From positions 1 to 33,900 of the forward strand of contig NZ_JOFH01000061.1 in NCBI RefSeq assembly GCF_000721235.1: 33,900 nucleotides of DNA. The letters are read 5' to 3'. The notes under the pieces were generated by a model. It was not told the DNA's origin. It searched no databases and saw nothing but the letters and a program-made list of their open reading frames with translations. The DNA comes from Streptomyces olivaceus (lineage in GTDB: Bacteria; Actinomycetota; Actinomycetes; Streptomycetales; Streptomycetaceae). Below, in pieces: positions 7,350 to 14,970 of the stretch. Numbering within the stretch: the first letter of the stretch is position 1; each line of letters starts with the position of its first letter. Made by a program: the position numbers and the translations under genes.

Positions 7350-8288
7350 TCAGTCCCCCTGGGGGCCCTCCGCGCCGGTGTCCCGCCCGCCGTTCAGCTC
7401 CCGGGCCCGGCGCACGAAGGTTCCGTGCAGGTCCTCGGCCGCCTGCGGTACGGCGTCCGTGCGGCGGCGCTGCAGCATCAGCCGTACCTCCGTCGTGTCC
7501 CCGGCGAGCGGCCGGTACGTGATCGTGCCGAGCCGCTCCAGCGGATCGCCGACGACGCTGAAGTCCGGCAGGACCGTCGCCCCCAGTCCCTCGGCGACCA
7601 TCAGCTTGCCCATCTCCGCGCCGTCGGTGGAGTACGAGAAGGACGGCGTGCGCCCGCCCAGGTACCGGTGGACGTACCGGTGCATCACGTAGCCGGTGCG
7701 CATCGCGATCAGCGGCTGGGCGAGCAGGTCGGACGCCGAGACCGCCGGCAGGGCGGCGAGCGGGCTGTCGGGGCGCACGCAGACCACGGGCCGGCCCCGC
7801 AGCAGCTCGGTGGAGTGCAGACCCGCCGGCAGGTCGTCGCCGTCGAGGTGGTTGACCAGGCCGAGGTCGAAACCGCCCTCGGCCAGCGAGCGGTGGATGT
7901 CGGCCTGCTGTGCCGCGACCACCTCGATCTGGGTGACCGGATGCGTGGCCCGGAACTCCCGCACCACCGGGACGACCAGCGGGACCGTCGCCGCGTTGAC
8001 CGTCCCCACCCGGACCATCCGGCTGACCCGGTGCTGCTCACCGGCGGCCGTGCGCAGCCGGTCCACCGCCTCGAGGACCCCGACGATGTGCGGCAGCAGT
8101 TCCCGCCCCTCGGCGCTCATCGTGGCGCCGGACCGCTTGCGCTCCAGGAGATCGACCCCCAGCTCCCGTTCCAGGTTCCGGACGGTCTCGCTCAGCGCGG
8201 GCTGGGAAAGGCGCAGCTCGTCGGCGGCCCGGCGGAGAGAACCGAGCCGGGTGACGGCCGCGATGTATTCGAGCTGTTCCGTACGCAC
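7350..8288 (-). CDS. LysR-family regulator, divergent from sulfur genes
   Basis: The N-terminal helix-turn-helix (RRAADELRLSQPALSETVRN) and C-terminal substrate-binding domain (GLVNHLDGDDLP, later GATVLPDFSVV) are typical, and the length is 312 residues. GTG 8288 gives the usual start, about 10 residues before the helix. The open frame extends to 8339, but those residues are not family-like. It is divergent from the leader peptide and organosulfur genes, so control of those genes is the simplest reading, by analogy with the LysR proteins Cbl and CysB. The sequence shows no direct proof of its target. Confidence 0.88.
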   Translation of the reverse strand: MRTEQLEYIAAVTRLGSLRRAADELRLSQPALSETVRNLERELGVDLLERKRSGATMSAEGRELLPHIVGVLEAVDRLRTAAGEQHRVSRMVRVGTVNAATVPLVVPVVREFRATHPVTQIEVVAAQQADIHRSLAEGGFDLGLVNHLDGDDLPAGLHSTELLRGRPVVCVRPDSPLAALPAVSASDLLAQPLIAMRTGYVMHRYVHRYLGGRTPSFSYSTDGAEMGKLMVAEGLGATVLPDFSVVGDPLERLGTITYRPLAGDTTEVRLMLQRRRTDAVPQAAEDLHGTFVRRARELNGGRDTGAEGPQGD

Positions 8289-8388
8289 GGCCCCAGAATT
8301 CTGTCCCGGTCGCGGCCCGTGCAAGGGTTTCCCTGTCACACCTTCGTGAAATTCAATGGTCCGTGATGCGAGACCTATCGGGTTTACC

Positions 8389-8418
8389 TTGACTGCCGCG
8401 TACGGACGCTGCCACGAT
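8389..8418 (+). promoter_or_regulatory. promoter of the organosulfur operon, likely leaderless start
   Basis: TTGACT (8389-8394) and CACGAT (8413-8418) are separated by 18 bp. Transcription would begin 6-8 nt after the -10, at about 8425-8426, which is the A of the leader-peptide ATG. The mRNA therefore probably starts at the initiation codon without a 5' UTR. Confidence 0.55.
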
Positions 8419-8425
8419 CTGGGAC

Positions 8426-8509
8426 ATGAAGATGCGACTGGAACTCACGCGGCGACGCCATGTCGACCTCGCGCGCGTAGCCAGCGCCTCCTGTTGCGCC
8501 GCGGCCTGA
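8426..8509 (+). CDS. Cys-containing leader peptide (cysteine-responsive attenuator)
   Basis: This 27-codon ORF encodes a peptide with the block RRRHVDLARVASA followed by Ser-Cys-Cys and three Ala. The RRHVDLxRVxSA...C pattern is one I recognise from short actinobacterial leader peptides upstream of sulfur genes. In mycobacteria, related leaderless Cys-rich ORFs act as cysteine attenuators. The paired Cys codons are TGT and TGC near the 3' end. The predicted promoter puts the transcript start at or near the ATG. When Cys-tRNA is scarce, ribosome stalling at these codons would be expected to favour expression of the sulfur-scavenging genes downstream. A hairpin lies 43 nt after the stop. Confidence 0.75.
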   Translation: MKMRLELTRRRHVDLARVASASCCAAA

Positions 8510-8551
8510 TCCCTCCTCCCTCTCCGATCCGCCGCCGCACCTCCCCCTGGA

Positions 8552-8577
8552 ACGGCCGCCGTCGCCGGTACGGCCGT
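8552..8577 (+). terminator. candidate attenuator hairpin after the leader ORF
   Basis: ACGGCCG (8552-8558) pairs perfectly with CGGCCGT (8571-8577), and the loop contains a nested CCG/CGG pair. It lies between the leader peptide and the first structural gene, where an attenuator should be. There is no U-tract, as is common in this GC range, so a terminator and an RBS-sequestering role cannot be distinguished. Confidence 0.4.
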
Positions 8578-8614
8578 GTTCCCGAACGCATGCCGAATTC
8601 CGGGCATTCACGCG

Positions 8615-8641
8615 CCCGTTGAGCCCGTTGAGCCCGTTGAG
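8615..8641 (+). repeat. three tandem CCCGTTGAG units
   Basis: Three perfect tandem 9-bp units of CCCGTTGAG lie in the 5' region between leader peptide and sfnG. The unit length is a multiple of three, and the tract is outside any supported gene. It may be a slippage tract or a protein or RNA binding array. Confidence 0.6.
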
Positions 8642-8711
8642 CTTGGTGGGATCGGCTCTGAATTCGGCGCGTTCCCGAGGGTGGCGTCACATGTCATCAA
8701 CAGGAGTACGC

Positions 8712-9753
8712 ATGTCCGCAGCGCCCGCGAAATTCGCCTACTGGGTCCCCAATGTCAGTGGCGGCCTGGTCACCAGCAAGATCGAGCAGCGTACCGACTG
8801 GGGGTACGAGTACAACCGCGAACTCGCCGTCCTGGCCGAGAACAACGGCTTCGAATACGCGCTGAGCCAGGTCCGCTACATGGCCAGTTACGGCGCCGAG
8901 TTCCAGCACGAGTCGACCGGCTTCAGCCTCGCCCTCCTGCTGGCCACCGAGCGGCTGAAGGTCATCGCCGCCGTCCACCCCGGACTGTGGCACCCGGGCG
9001 TCCTCGCCAAGTTCGGCGCCACCGCCGACCACCTCTCGGGCGGACGCTTCGCCGTGAACGTCGCATCCGGCTGGTTCAAGGGCGAGTTCACCGCCCTCGG
9101 CGAGCCCTGGCTGGAGCACGACGAGCGCTACCGCCGCTCCGAGGAGTTCATCCGCGCCCTGCGCCAGATCTGGACCGAGGACCACACCGAACTCGCCGGG
9201 GACTTCTACCGGCTGCGGGACTTCTCCCTCGAGCCCAAGCCCCTCAACACGCCCGAGCGGCCGCACCCGGAGATCTTCCAGGGCGGCAACTCCACCGCCG
9301 CCCGCGCCATGGCCGGCCGCGTCTCCGACTGGTACTTCTCCAACGGCAAGGACTTCGACGGCGTCGTCGAGCAGCTCGCCGACGTCCGCGCGGCGGCCGA
9401 CCTGGCGGGGCGTACGCCGCCGAAGTTCGGGCTGAACGGCTTCCTCATCGCCCGGGACACCTGGGGCCTGTCGTCACATTCCCGTCTGCCCGGCGACGCC
9501 ATGCACGCACTCTCGCCGCACCGGGCGCCGACCACGTACAACCAGTACGCCGGTCGACGCCCCCCCCGAGCAGATCGCGGAGCGCATCGTCGCTTACCGG
9601 CGGCTCGGCGTCGACCTCTTCCTGCTCGGCTTCCTGCACTACCACGAGGAGGTCCGGTACTTCGGCGAGCGGGTCCTGCCGCTCGTACGCGAACTGGAGG
9701 CCGGGCTCCCGGACCCGGAAACGCGGTCGGACTCCCCGGCCCTGCACGCCTGA
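8712..9753 (+). pseudogene. sfnG: sfnG-like FMNH2-dependent dimethyl sulfone monooxygenase, frameshifted and internally altered
   Basis: The N-terminal part is a clear LLM flavin monooxygenase of the SfnG type: KFAYWVPNVSGGLVTSKIEQ, then ASYGAEFQHEST, SGWFKGEFT and PEIFQGGNSTAA. ATG 8712 has AGGAG 5 nt upstream. Homology stops at NGFLIARDT (about 9459). The family C-terminus reappears from 9568 in another frame (EQIAERIVAYRRLGVDLFLL) and ends at TGA 9753. The shift lies at or before a run of eight C (9560-9567); removing one C would rejoin the frames. About 90 bp of unrelated sequence also replaces the roughly 70 residues expected between the two blocks. The gene is therefore probably inactive unless the junction is an assembly error. 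It would otherwise release methanesulfinate from dimethyl sulfone using FMNH2 from the next gene product. Confidence 0.75.
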
Positions 9754-9788
9754 CCGCCGCCCCCCTCACGACCACCGAAAGAGGACCC

Positions 9789-10352
9789 ATGGCCACCGTC
9801 CTGTCCCTCTCCGGCAGCCCCTCCGCCTCCTCCCGCACCAACCGCCTCCTGCGCCACCTCGACCAGCGGCTCGTCGCCCAGGGCCACCGGGTGACGCCCC
9901 TCGACGTGCGGACCGTCCCGGCCGAGGCCCTGCTCGGCGCGGACTTCTCCCACCCCGCGATCGTCGCGGCCCGCGACCTGTTCGCCGAGGCCGACGGCGT
10001 CGTCGTGGCCACCCCGGTCTACAAGGCGGCCTACTCCGGCGTCCTCAAGGCCCTGCTCGACCTGCTCCCGCAGTACGCCCTGACCGGCAAGACCGTGCTG
10101 CCGCTGGCCACCGGCGGCTCCACCGCCCACGTCCTCGCCCTCGACTACGCGCTGCGGCCGGTCCTGACCTCCATGGGCGCCGCCCACGTCGTACCGGGCT
10201 GGTTCACCCTGGACAAGGACATCACCGCGCACGAGGACGGCTCCCTGACCGTCGCACCCGGGGCCGCGGAGGCGCTCGGGCAGGTGGTCGACCAGTTCTC
10301 GGCCGCCCTCGGGCGGGCCGACCGCGCCCCGTACCTGAGCGCGGCGAGCTGA
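9789..10352 (+). CDS. ssuE: NADPH-dependent FMN reductase (SsuE/MsuE-like)
   Basis: This 187-residue flavodoxin-fold protein begins with the FMN phosphate-binding loop LSGSPSASSRTNRLL and carries the family motif ATPVYKAAYSGVLKALLDLLP. Such reductases supply free FMNH2 to two-component flavin monooxygenases. ATG 9789 has AGAGGA upstream. It lies between the damaged sfnG and the sfnB-like gene and probably serves the SsuD-like enzyme of this operon. The acyl-CoA-dehydrogenase-like protein is probably also a client. Confidence 0.9.
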   Translation: MATVLSLSGSPSASSRTNRLLRHLDQRLVAQGHRVTPLDVRTVPAEALLGADFSHPAIVAARDLFAEADGVVVATPVYKAAYSGVLKALLDLLPQYALTGKTVLPLATGGSTAHVLALDYALRPVLTSMGAAHVVPGWFTLDKDITAHEDGSLTVAPGAAEALGQVVDQFSAALGRADRAPYLSAAS

Positions 10353-10357
10353 CGGCC

Positions 10358-11542
10358 GTGCCCGCACACGTCATCGCCGACGACGCGGAGGCCCTCGCCG
10401 TCGCCACCGCCCTGGCCGACGAGTTCCGCCCGGGCGCCTCCGCCCGTGACTTCGAACGCCGGTTGCCGCGCGCCGAGTTGGACCGGCTGTCCGCCTCCGG
10501 TCTGCTGGCCGTCACGGTCCCCGCCGACCACGGCGGAGCGGACGTCCGCGCCACCACCCTCGCCGAGGTCTTCCGGCTGCTCGCCTCCGCCGACGGCAGC
10601 CTCGCCCAGATCCCGCAGAGCCACTTCGCGTACGTCAACGTCATCCGCCGCCAGGGCACCGAGGAGCAGCGGACGTTCTTCTTCGCCGAGCTGCTCGCCG
10701 GACGCCGCTTCGGCAACGCGCAGTCCGAGGCCGGCACGAAGCACGTCCAGGACATCCGCACCCGCCTGACCCGGCGCCCGGACGGCTCCTACGCCCTCGA
10801 CGGCGTCAAGCACTACTCCACCGGCGCCCTGTTCGCCGACTGGATACCGGTACTGGCCCGGACCGAGGACGACAACCTGCACGTCGCCTACGTCCCGCGC
10901 GACGCCCCCGGCGTCACCGTGACCGACGACTGGGACGGCCTGGGCCAGCGTACGACGGCCAGCGGAACCGTACGCCTGGTGGACGTCGCCGTACCCGCCG
11001 ACCGTGTGCTGCCGCACCACCTCACCTTTCAGGGCCCTCAACTCCACGGCGCGGTCGCCCAGTTGCTGCACGCCGCCATCGACGCCGGTATCGCCGCCGG
11101 GGCGCTGGCCGAGGCCGCCCAGTTCGTCCGCACGAAGAGCCGGCCGTGGTTCGAGAGCGGCGCGGAGACGGCCGTCGAGGACCCGCTGCTCGTCCAGCGC
11201 TTCGGCGAACTCGCCCTGGCCGTGCGGGCGTCGGAGGCGCTGCTGAGCGAGGCCGCCCGGACGGTGGACGCGGCCTCCGCCGGCCTCACGGACGACTCGG
11301 CCGCGGAGGCGTCGATCGCGGTGGCGGCGGCCAAGGTCCAGGCCGCCCGGACCGCCGTCGAGGTGGGCAGCGCCCTGTTCGAGGTGTCCGGCACCCGCGC
11401 CGCCCTGGACTCCCTCAACCTGCACCGGCACTGGCGCGACGCCCGCACCCACACCCTGCACGACCCGACCCGCTGGAAGGTCCAGCACATCGGCCGCCAC
11501 GTCCTCACCGGCACCCGCCCGCCCCGCCACGGCCTGCTCTGA
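10358..11542 (+). CDS. sfnB: SfnB-like acyl-CoA dehydrogenase-family sulfur acquisition oxidoreductase
   Basis: The 394-residue protein has the acyl-CoA dehydrogenase fold. The N-terminal helical part contains RLSASGLLAVTVPADHGGAD, the central beta domain has GNAQSEAGTK and DGVKHYSTGALFADWIPVLA, and the C-terminal part has FEVSGTRAALDSLNLHRHWR. This matches the SfnB/SoxC/DszC-like group of flavin-dependent monooxygenases for organosulfur compounds. GTG 10358 lies 5 nt after the ssuE stop, so the two are probably translationally coupled. Its substrate is inferred from the neighbouring sulfonate and sulfone enzymes. The open frame continues far upstream, but that part is a shadow of sfnG and ssuE. 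Confidence 0.85.
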   Translation: MPAHVIADDAEALAVATALADEFRPGASARDFERRLPRAELDRLSASGLLAVTVPADHGGADVRATTLAEVFRLLASADGSLAQIPQSHFAYVNVIRRQGTEEQRTFFFAELLAGRRFGNAQSEAGTKHVQDIRTRLTRRPDGSYALDGVKHYSTGALFADWIPVLARTEDDNLHVAYVPRDAPGVTVTDDWDGLGQRTTASGTVRLVDVAVPADRVLPHHLTFQGPQLHGAVAQLLHAAIDAGIAAGALAEAAQFVRTKSRPWFESGAETAVEDPLLVQRFGELALAVRASEALLSEAARTVDAASAGLTDDSAAEASIAVAAAKVQAARTAVEVGSALFEVSGTRAALDSLNLHRHWRDARTHTLHDPTRWKVQHIGRHVLTGTRPPRHGLL

Positions 11543-11592
11543 GGCCGGCCACCCCCTGACGACACCCCCCGCGCCCGATCGGAGAACCCGAC

Positions 11593-12741
11593 GTGTCCCT
11601 CACCTTCCACTGGTTCCTGCCCACCAACGGCGACAGCCGGCACGTCGTCGGCGGCGGCCACGGCACCCCGGCCACGGCCTTCGGAAGGAACCGGCCGCCG
11701 ACGGTCGCCTACCTCGGCCAGATCGCCCGCGCCGCCGAGGACCTGGGCTTCGTGGGCGCGCTGACCCCGACCGGCGCCTGGTGCGAGGACGCCTGGCTGA
11801 CCACCGCCATGGTCTCCCAGGTCAGCGAGCGCCTGAAGTTCCTGGTCGCCTTCCGCCCCGGCGCCGTCTCGCCCACGCTCGCGGCCCAGATGGCGGCCAC
11901 CTTCCAGTGGCAGAGCGGGGGCAGGCTGCTGCTCAACGTCGTCACCGGCGGCGAGACCCACGAGCAGCGGGCCTACGGCGACTTCCTGGACAAGGACGCG
12001 CGCTACCGCCGTACCGGAGAATTCCTGCACATCGTCCGGGAGTTGTGGCAGGGCAAGACCGTCGACCTGGACGGCGAGCACCTGCGGGTCGAGGACGCGA
12101 AACTGGCGCGCGTACCCGACCCGGTGCCCGAGGTGTACTTCGGCGGGTCCTCGCCCGTCGCCACCGAGATCGCCGCCGCGTACACCGACGTGTACCTCAC
12201 CTGGGGCGAGCCGCCCGCGCAGGTCGCCGAGAAGATCGGCCGGGTCCGTGCGCGCGCCGCCCGCGAGGGGCGCACGGTGCGCTTCGGCATCCGGCTGCAC
12301 GTCATCACCCGCGACACCGCCGAGCAGGCGTGGGCGGAGGCGAACCGCCTCCTGGACGGCTTCGACCCGGCGACCGTGGCGCAGATCCAGGCCGGACTGG
12401 CGCGCAGCGAGTCCGAGGGGCAGCAGCGCATGCTCGCCCTGCACGGCGGCGGCAACCGGGACGGCCTGGAGATCCACCCGAACCTGTGGGCCGGGATCGG
12501 CCTGGTGCGCGGCGGCGCGGGCACGGCCCTGGTCGGCAGCCACGACGAGGTCGCCGAGCGCGTCAAGGAGTACCACGCCCTCGGCATCGACGAGTTCGTA
12601 CTCTCGGGCTACCCGCACCTGGAGGAGGCGTACTGGTTCGGCGAGGGCGTTCTGCCCCGCCTGGCGGCCCAGGGCCTGTGGCAGCACCCGGACGGCGACC
12701 GGCGGACGCCGTCGGAGTCCCGGGTCCCGTTCGCGGGCTGA
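11593..12741 (+). CDS. ssuD: FMNH2-dependent alkanesulfonate monooxygenase (SsuD-like, LLM family)
   Basis: The protein has 382 residues, the usual SsuD length. Features include FHWFLPTNGDSRHV at the start, the conserved Cys in GAWCEDAW, RPGAVSPTLAAQMAAT, LLLNVVTGGETHEQRAYGDF and YPHLEEAYWFGEGVLP at the end. The enzyme cleaves alkanesulfonates to aldehyde and sulfite with FMNH2 and O2, and the SsuE-like gene nearby provides the flavin. GTG 11593 has GGAG 9 nt upstream. It is the last gene of the organosulfur cluster. No Ssu-type ABC transporter is present in the window, which is unusual for a self-sufficient sulfonate operon. Confidence 0.92.
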   Translation: MSLTFHWFLPTNGDSRHVVGGGHGTPATAFGRNRPPTVAYLGQIARAAEDLGFVGALTPTGAWCEDAWLTTAMVSQVSERLKFLVAFRPGAVSPTLAAQMAATFQWQSGGRLLLNVVTGGETHEQRAYGDFLDKDARYRRTGEFLHIVRELWQGKTVDLDGEHLRVEDAKLARVPDPVPEVYFGGSSPVATEIAAAYTDVYLTWGEPPAQVAEKIGRVRARAAREGRTVRFGIRLHVITRDTAEQAWAEANRLLDGFDPATVAQIQAGLARSESEGQQRMLALHGGGNRDGLEIHPNLWAGIGLVRGGAGTALVGSHDEVAERVKEYHALGIDEFVLSGYPHLEEAYWFGEGVLPRLAAQGLWQHPDGDRRTPSESRVPFAG

Positions 12742-12848
12742 CCGGCCTGTCCCCACGGTGCCCCTAAGGGCAACGTCACTCCGGCGTCCCGCGATTGGAG
12801 CAGAACCACCCACCGGTGTCGGTATTGTTGCCACCGTCTTTTTTCTTC

Positions 12849-12874
12849 GGCCCGGATCTGTTCGTGTCCGGGCC
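12849..12874. terminator. hairpin downstream of ssuD
   Basis: GGCCCGGA (12849-12856) and TCCGGGCC (12867-12874) form a perfect 8-bp stem with a 10-nt loop. It lies about 107 bp after the ssuD stop and 73 bp before the kinase start. A T-run precedes it rather than follows it, so it is not a canonical intrinsic terminator on either strand. It may be a terminator or part of the kinase leader. Confidence 0.4.
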
Positions 12875-12947
12875 TGCCCGTGTCGCCGCGGTGGGGGCCG
12901 CGAGGGGCGCGGTCACTGGGTGGTAGCGAGAGGGATGTGAGGGACCG

Positions 12948-14672
12948 GTGCTGACCGGCGTTCCTGATCAGCAGGCCGACGGGGGCTCCGGGCGCGTGAT
13001 CGCCGGCCGCTACGAGCTGCACGACGTACTGGGCCGAGGCGGCATGGGCGTCGTCTGGCGGGCCCACGACCAGCTCCTGGACCGGCAGGTCGCCGCCAAG
13101 GAACTGCACATCGCCACCGAGGGCGACGAGGACCACCGGACCCGGATGCGCCGCGCGGTCCGTGAGGCGCGCGCCGTCGCCCGGGTGCCGCACCCGCATG
13201 TGGTCGGCGTGCACGACCTGGTCGAGTTCGAGGACCGGCTCTGGATCGTCATGGAGCTGGTCCGGGGCCCGTCCCTGGCGGCCGAGGTGGAGCGCTCCGG
13301 CCCGCTCACCCCGGCCCACACCGCGCGCCTCGGCGTCCAGGTCCTGGCCGCCCTCAAGGCCGTACACCGGGCGGGCACGCTGCACCGCGACGTGAAACCG
13401 GCCAACGTGCTGCTGCGCCCCGACGGCAACGCGGTGCTGACCGACTTCGGCATCGCGGCCCTGGACGACGGCGAACTGCTCACCTCCACCGGCCAACTGG
13501 TCGGCTCCATCGAGTACATGGCGCCGGAGCGGGCCATGGCGCAGGAGGCGGGTCCGGCGTCCGACCTGTGGTCGCTGGGCGCCACGCTGGTCACCGTCTG
13601 CGGCGGTGAGTCGCCCTTCCGCCGCCCCGCGTACGCCGCGACGCTGCACGCCGTCGTGTACGAGGAGCCGGTGCTCCCGCACTCCCTCGGCCCGCTCCGG
13701 CCCGTCGTCGAGGCCCTGCTGCGCAAGAATCCGGCCGAACGCCCCGGCACCGACGAGGTGGCCGCGGCCCTGAGCGCCGTCGCGGAGGGCCGGACGGACA
13801 TCGCCGCGCTGCCCGCGGCCGGCGGCGGCCCGGGCTCGACCCAACTCTCCGCCCCGGCCCCGGTCCCGGCCCTGCCCCCGGCGCCCACGGCCGCGGGCGG
13901 CACCGCCCCCGACGCCGTCACCACCATCGTCCCGAGCCCCGGCCCCTCGGCCCGGGCCGGCGACACCCGGCTGGCACCGCCGCCGACCGGCCCCCAAGGC
14001 ACGGCCCTGCACGCCGCCGCGACCGTGCACGGCCCGGCGCACCAGGCGGACGGCCCGGGGTCGGGCCAGGCGGGCGGCGTCGGAAGACCGCTGGCGTGGT
14101 CGCTCGGCGGACCCGTCGCGCTCGTCGCCGTCGTGGGCGGCGCACTCTTCCTCTCCGGCGTCCTGCCCTTCGGGGGCGACACGCAGGACCGGGCCGACGA
14201 CAAGTCGGTGGTGACCCCCGCCCCGCAGGGCTCACCGGTGGCCTCGCCCGTCGTCGAGACGCCCACGGTGGCCTCCTACGAGAAGACCGTGGACGCCCAC
14301 GAGGGCTGGCAGCCGGTCGAGAACGCGGTGGTCGTCGCGGGCGACACCGTCACCGTGAGCTTCCGCGCGGGCGAGTGGACGGTCGACCAGGAACTCATGC
14401 CCCTGACCGGACCGGGCGGCTACGACGAGGAGACCGACAAGCGCCTGGAGTTCGCGGCCAAGTGCAAGATCGTCCCCGACGCCTCGTTCGGCGCACTGGT
14501 GACCCGCATCGCGGACACGGACGACGCCCCGGCCCTCGCCATCGGAGAGGGCAAGACCTTCAAGGCGGGCGGCGAGGGCCTGGTCCAACTCCGCGTCAAC
14601 GACGCCGAGGGCTGCCTCGACGACAACATGGGTCAGGTCAGCGTGGTGGTGGAGGTCACGCACACGCCGTGA
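12948..14672 (+). CDS. membrane-anchored Ser/Thr protein kinase
   Basis: This 574-residue Hanks-type kinase has a Gly-rich loop GRGGMGVV (29-36), ATP-binding Lys51, the catalytic loop HRDVKPANVL with Asp148, and DFG at 166-168. A Pro/Ala-rich linker follows, then one membrane segment at about 381-408 and an extracytoplasmic domain of about 165 residues. There are no PASTA repeats; the outer part has Cys residues (KCKIVPD, GCLDD) that could form a disulfide. GTG 12948 has GAGGGAC upstream. The extracellular domain is one I do not recognise and probably senses something at the cell surface. The neighbouring genes do not indicate substrates. Confidence 0.9.
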   Translation: MLTGVPDQQADGGSGRVIAGRYELHDVLGRGGMGVVWRAHDQLLDRQVAAKELHIATEGDEDHRTRMRRAVREARAVARVPHPHVVGVHDLVEFEDRLWIVMELVRGPSLAAEVERSGPLTPAHTARLGVQVLAALKAVHRAGTLHRDVKPANVLLRPDGNAVLTDFGIAALDDGELLTSTGQLVGSIEYMAPERAMAQEAGPASDLWSLGATLVTVCGGESPFRRPAYAATLHAVVYEEPVLPHSLGPLRPVVEALLRKNPAERPGTDEVAAALSAVAEGRTDIAALPAAGGGPGSTQLSAPAPVPALPPAPTAAGGTAPDAVTTIVPSPGPSARAGDTRLAPPPTGPQGTALHAAATVHGPAHQADGPGSGQAGGVGRPLAWSLGGPVALVAVVGGALFLSGVLPFGGDTQDRADDKSVVTPAPQGSPVASPVVETPTVASYEKTVDAHEGWQPVENAVVVAGDTVTVSFRAGEWTVDQELMPLTGPGGYDEETDKRLEFAAKCKIVPDASFGALVTRIADTDDAPALAIGEGKTFKAGGEGLVQLRVNDAEGCLDDNMGQVSVVVEVTHTP

Positions 14673-14751
14673 CCGACCGCCGGTCGCCGCCGCACGGGAC
14701 GATCCCTGCCGCCCGACGGTGACCGGCTGGGCGCGCGCGACGGTACGGGTG

Positions 14752-14970
14752 TCAGCCGCGCTGCTCCGAGGCGGCGGCCAGTTCGACGAACCCGGCCCAC
14801 GCGGCCCGCGGCACCGCGAGCACGGGCCCGGCGGTGGCCTTGGAATCGCGGATGTGCACGGTTGCCGTACCGGCCGCGATCTCTATGCAATCGCCGCCCT
14901 CGGTTCCGCTGTAGCTGCTCTTGAACCAAGTGAGGCCGGAGACGACGGTCGAGGACTCAGCGTTGTTCAT
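14752..14970 (-). CDS. DUF397 small protein of a WhiJ-like locus
   Basis: This 72-residue protein carries the DUF397 signature WFKSSYSGTEGGDCIEIA, then VHIRDSK and RAAWAGFV. Such proteins are typically encoded next to WhiJ-type XRE regulators in Streptomyces, and some modulate the regulator. ATG 14970 overlaps the XRE stop as ATGA, so the pair is translationally coupled. Confidence 0.9.
   Translation of the reverse strand: MNNAESSTVVSGLTWFKSSYSGTEGGDCIEIAAGTATVHIRDSKATAGPVLAVPRAAWAGFVELAAASEQRG

Noticed and set aside
8576..10357. N-terminal extension of the SfnB-like protein
   Set aside because: The extension is an off-frame reading of sfnG and ssuE. GTG 10358 gives the normal family length.
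10145..11530. Long minus-strand ORF of 461 codons opposite sfnB
   Set aside because: Antisense shadow of a gene with clear family motifs; Gly/Arg/Val-rich composition and no domain. The same applies to the long minus-strand frames over 11038-12834 and 25776-28007, and to the plus-strand frame over 26096-27994.
14673..14751. Terminator between the convergent kinase and DUF397 genes
   Set aside because: Only a 5-bp CGACC/GGTCG stem with a 3-nt loop is present at 14674-14686, too weak to call.
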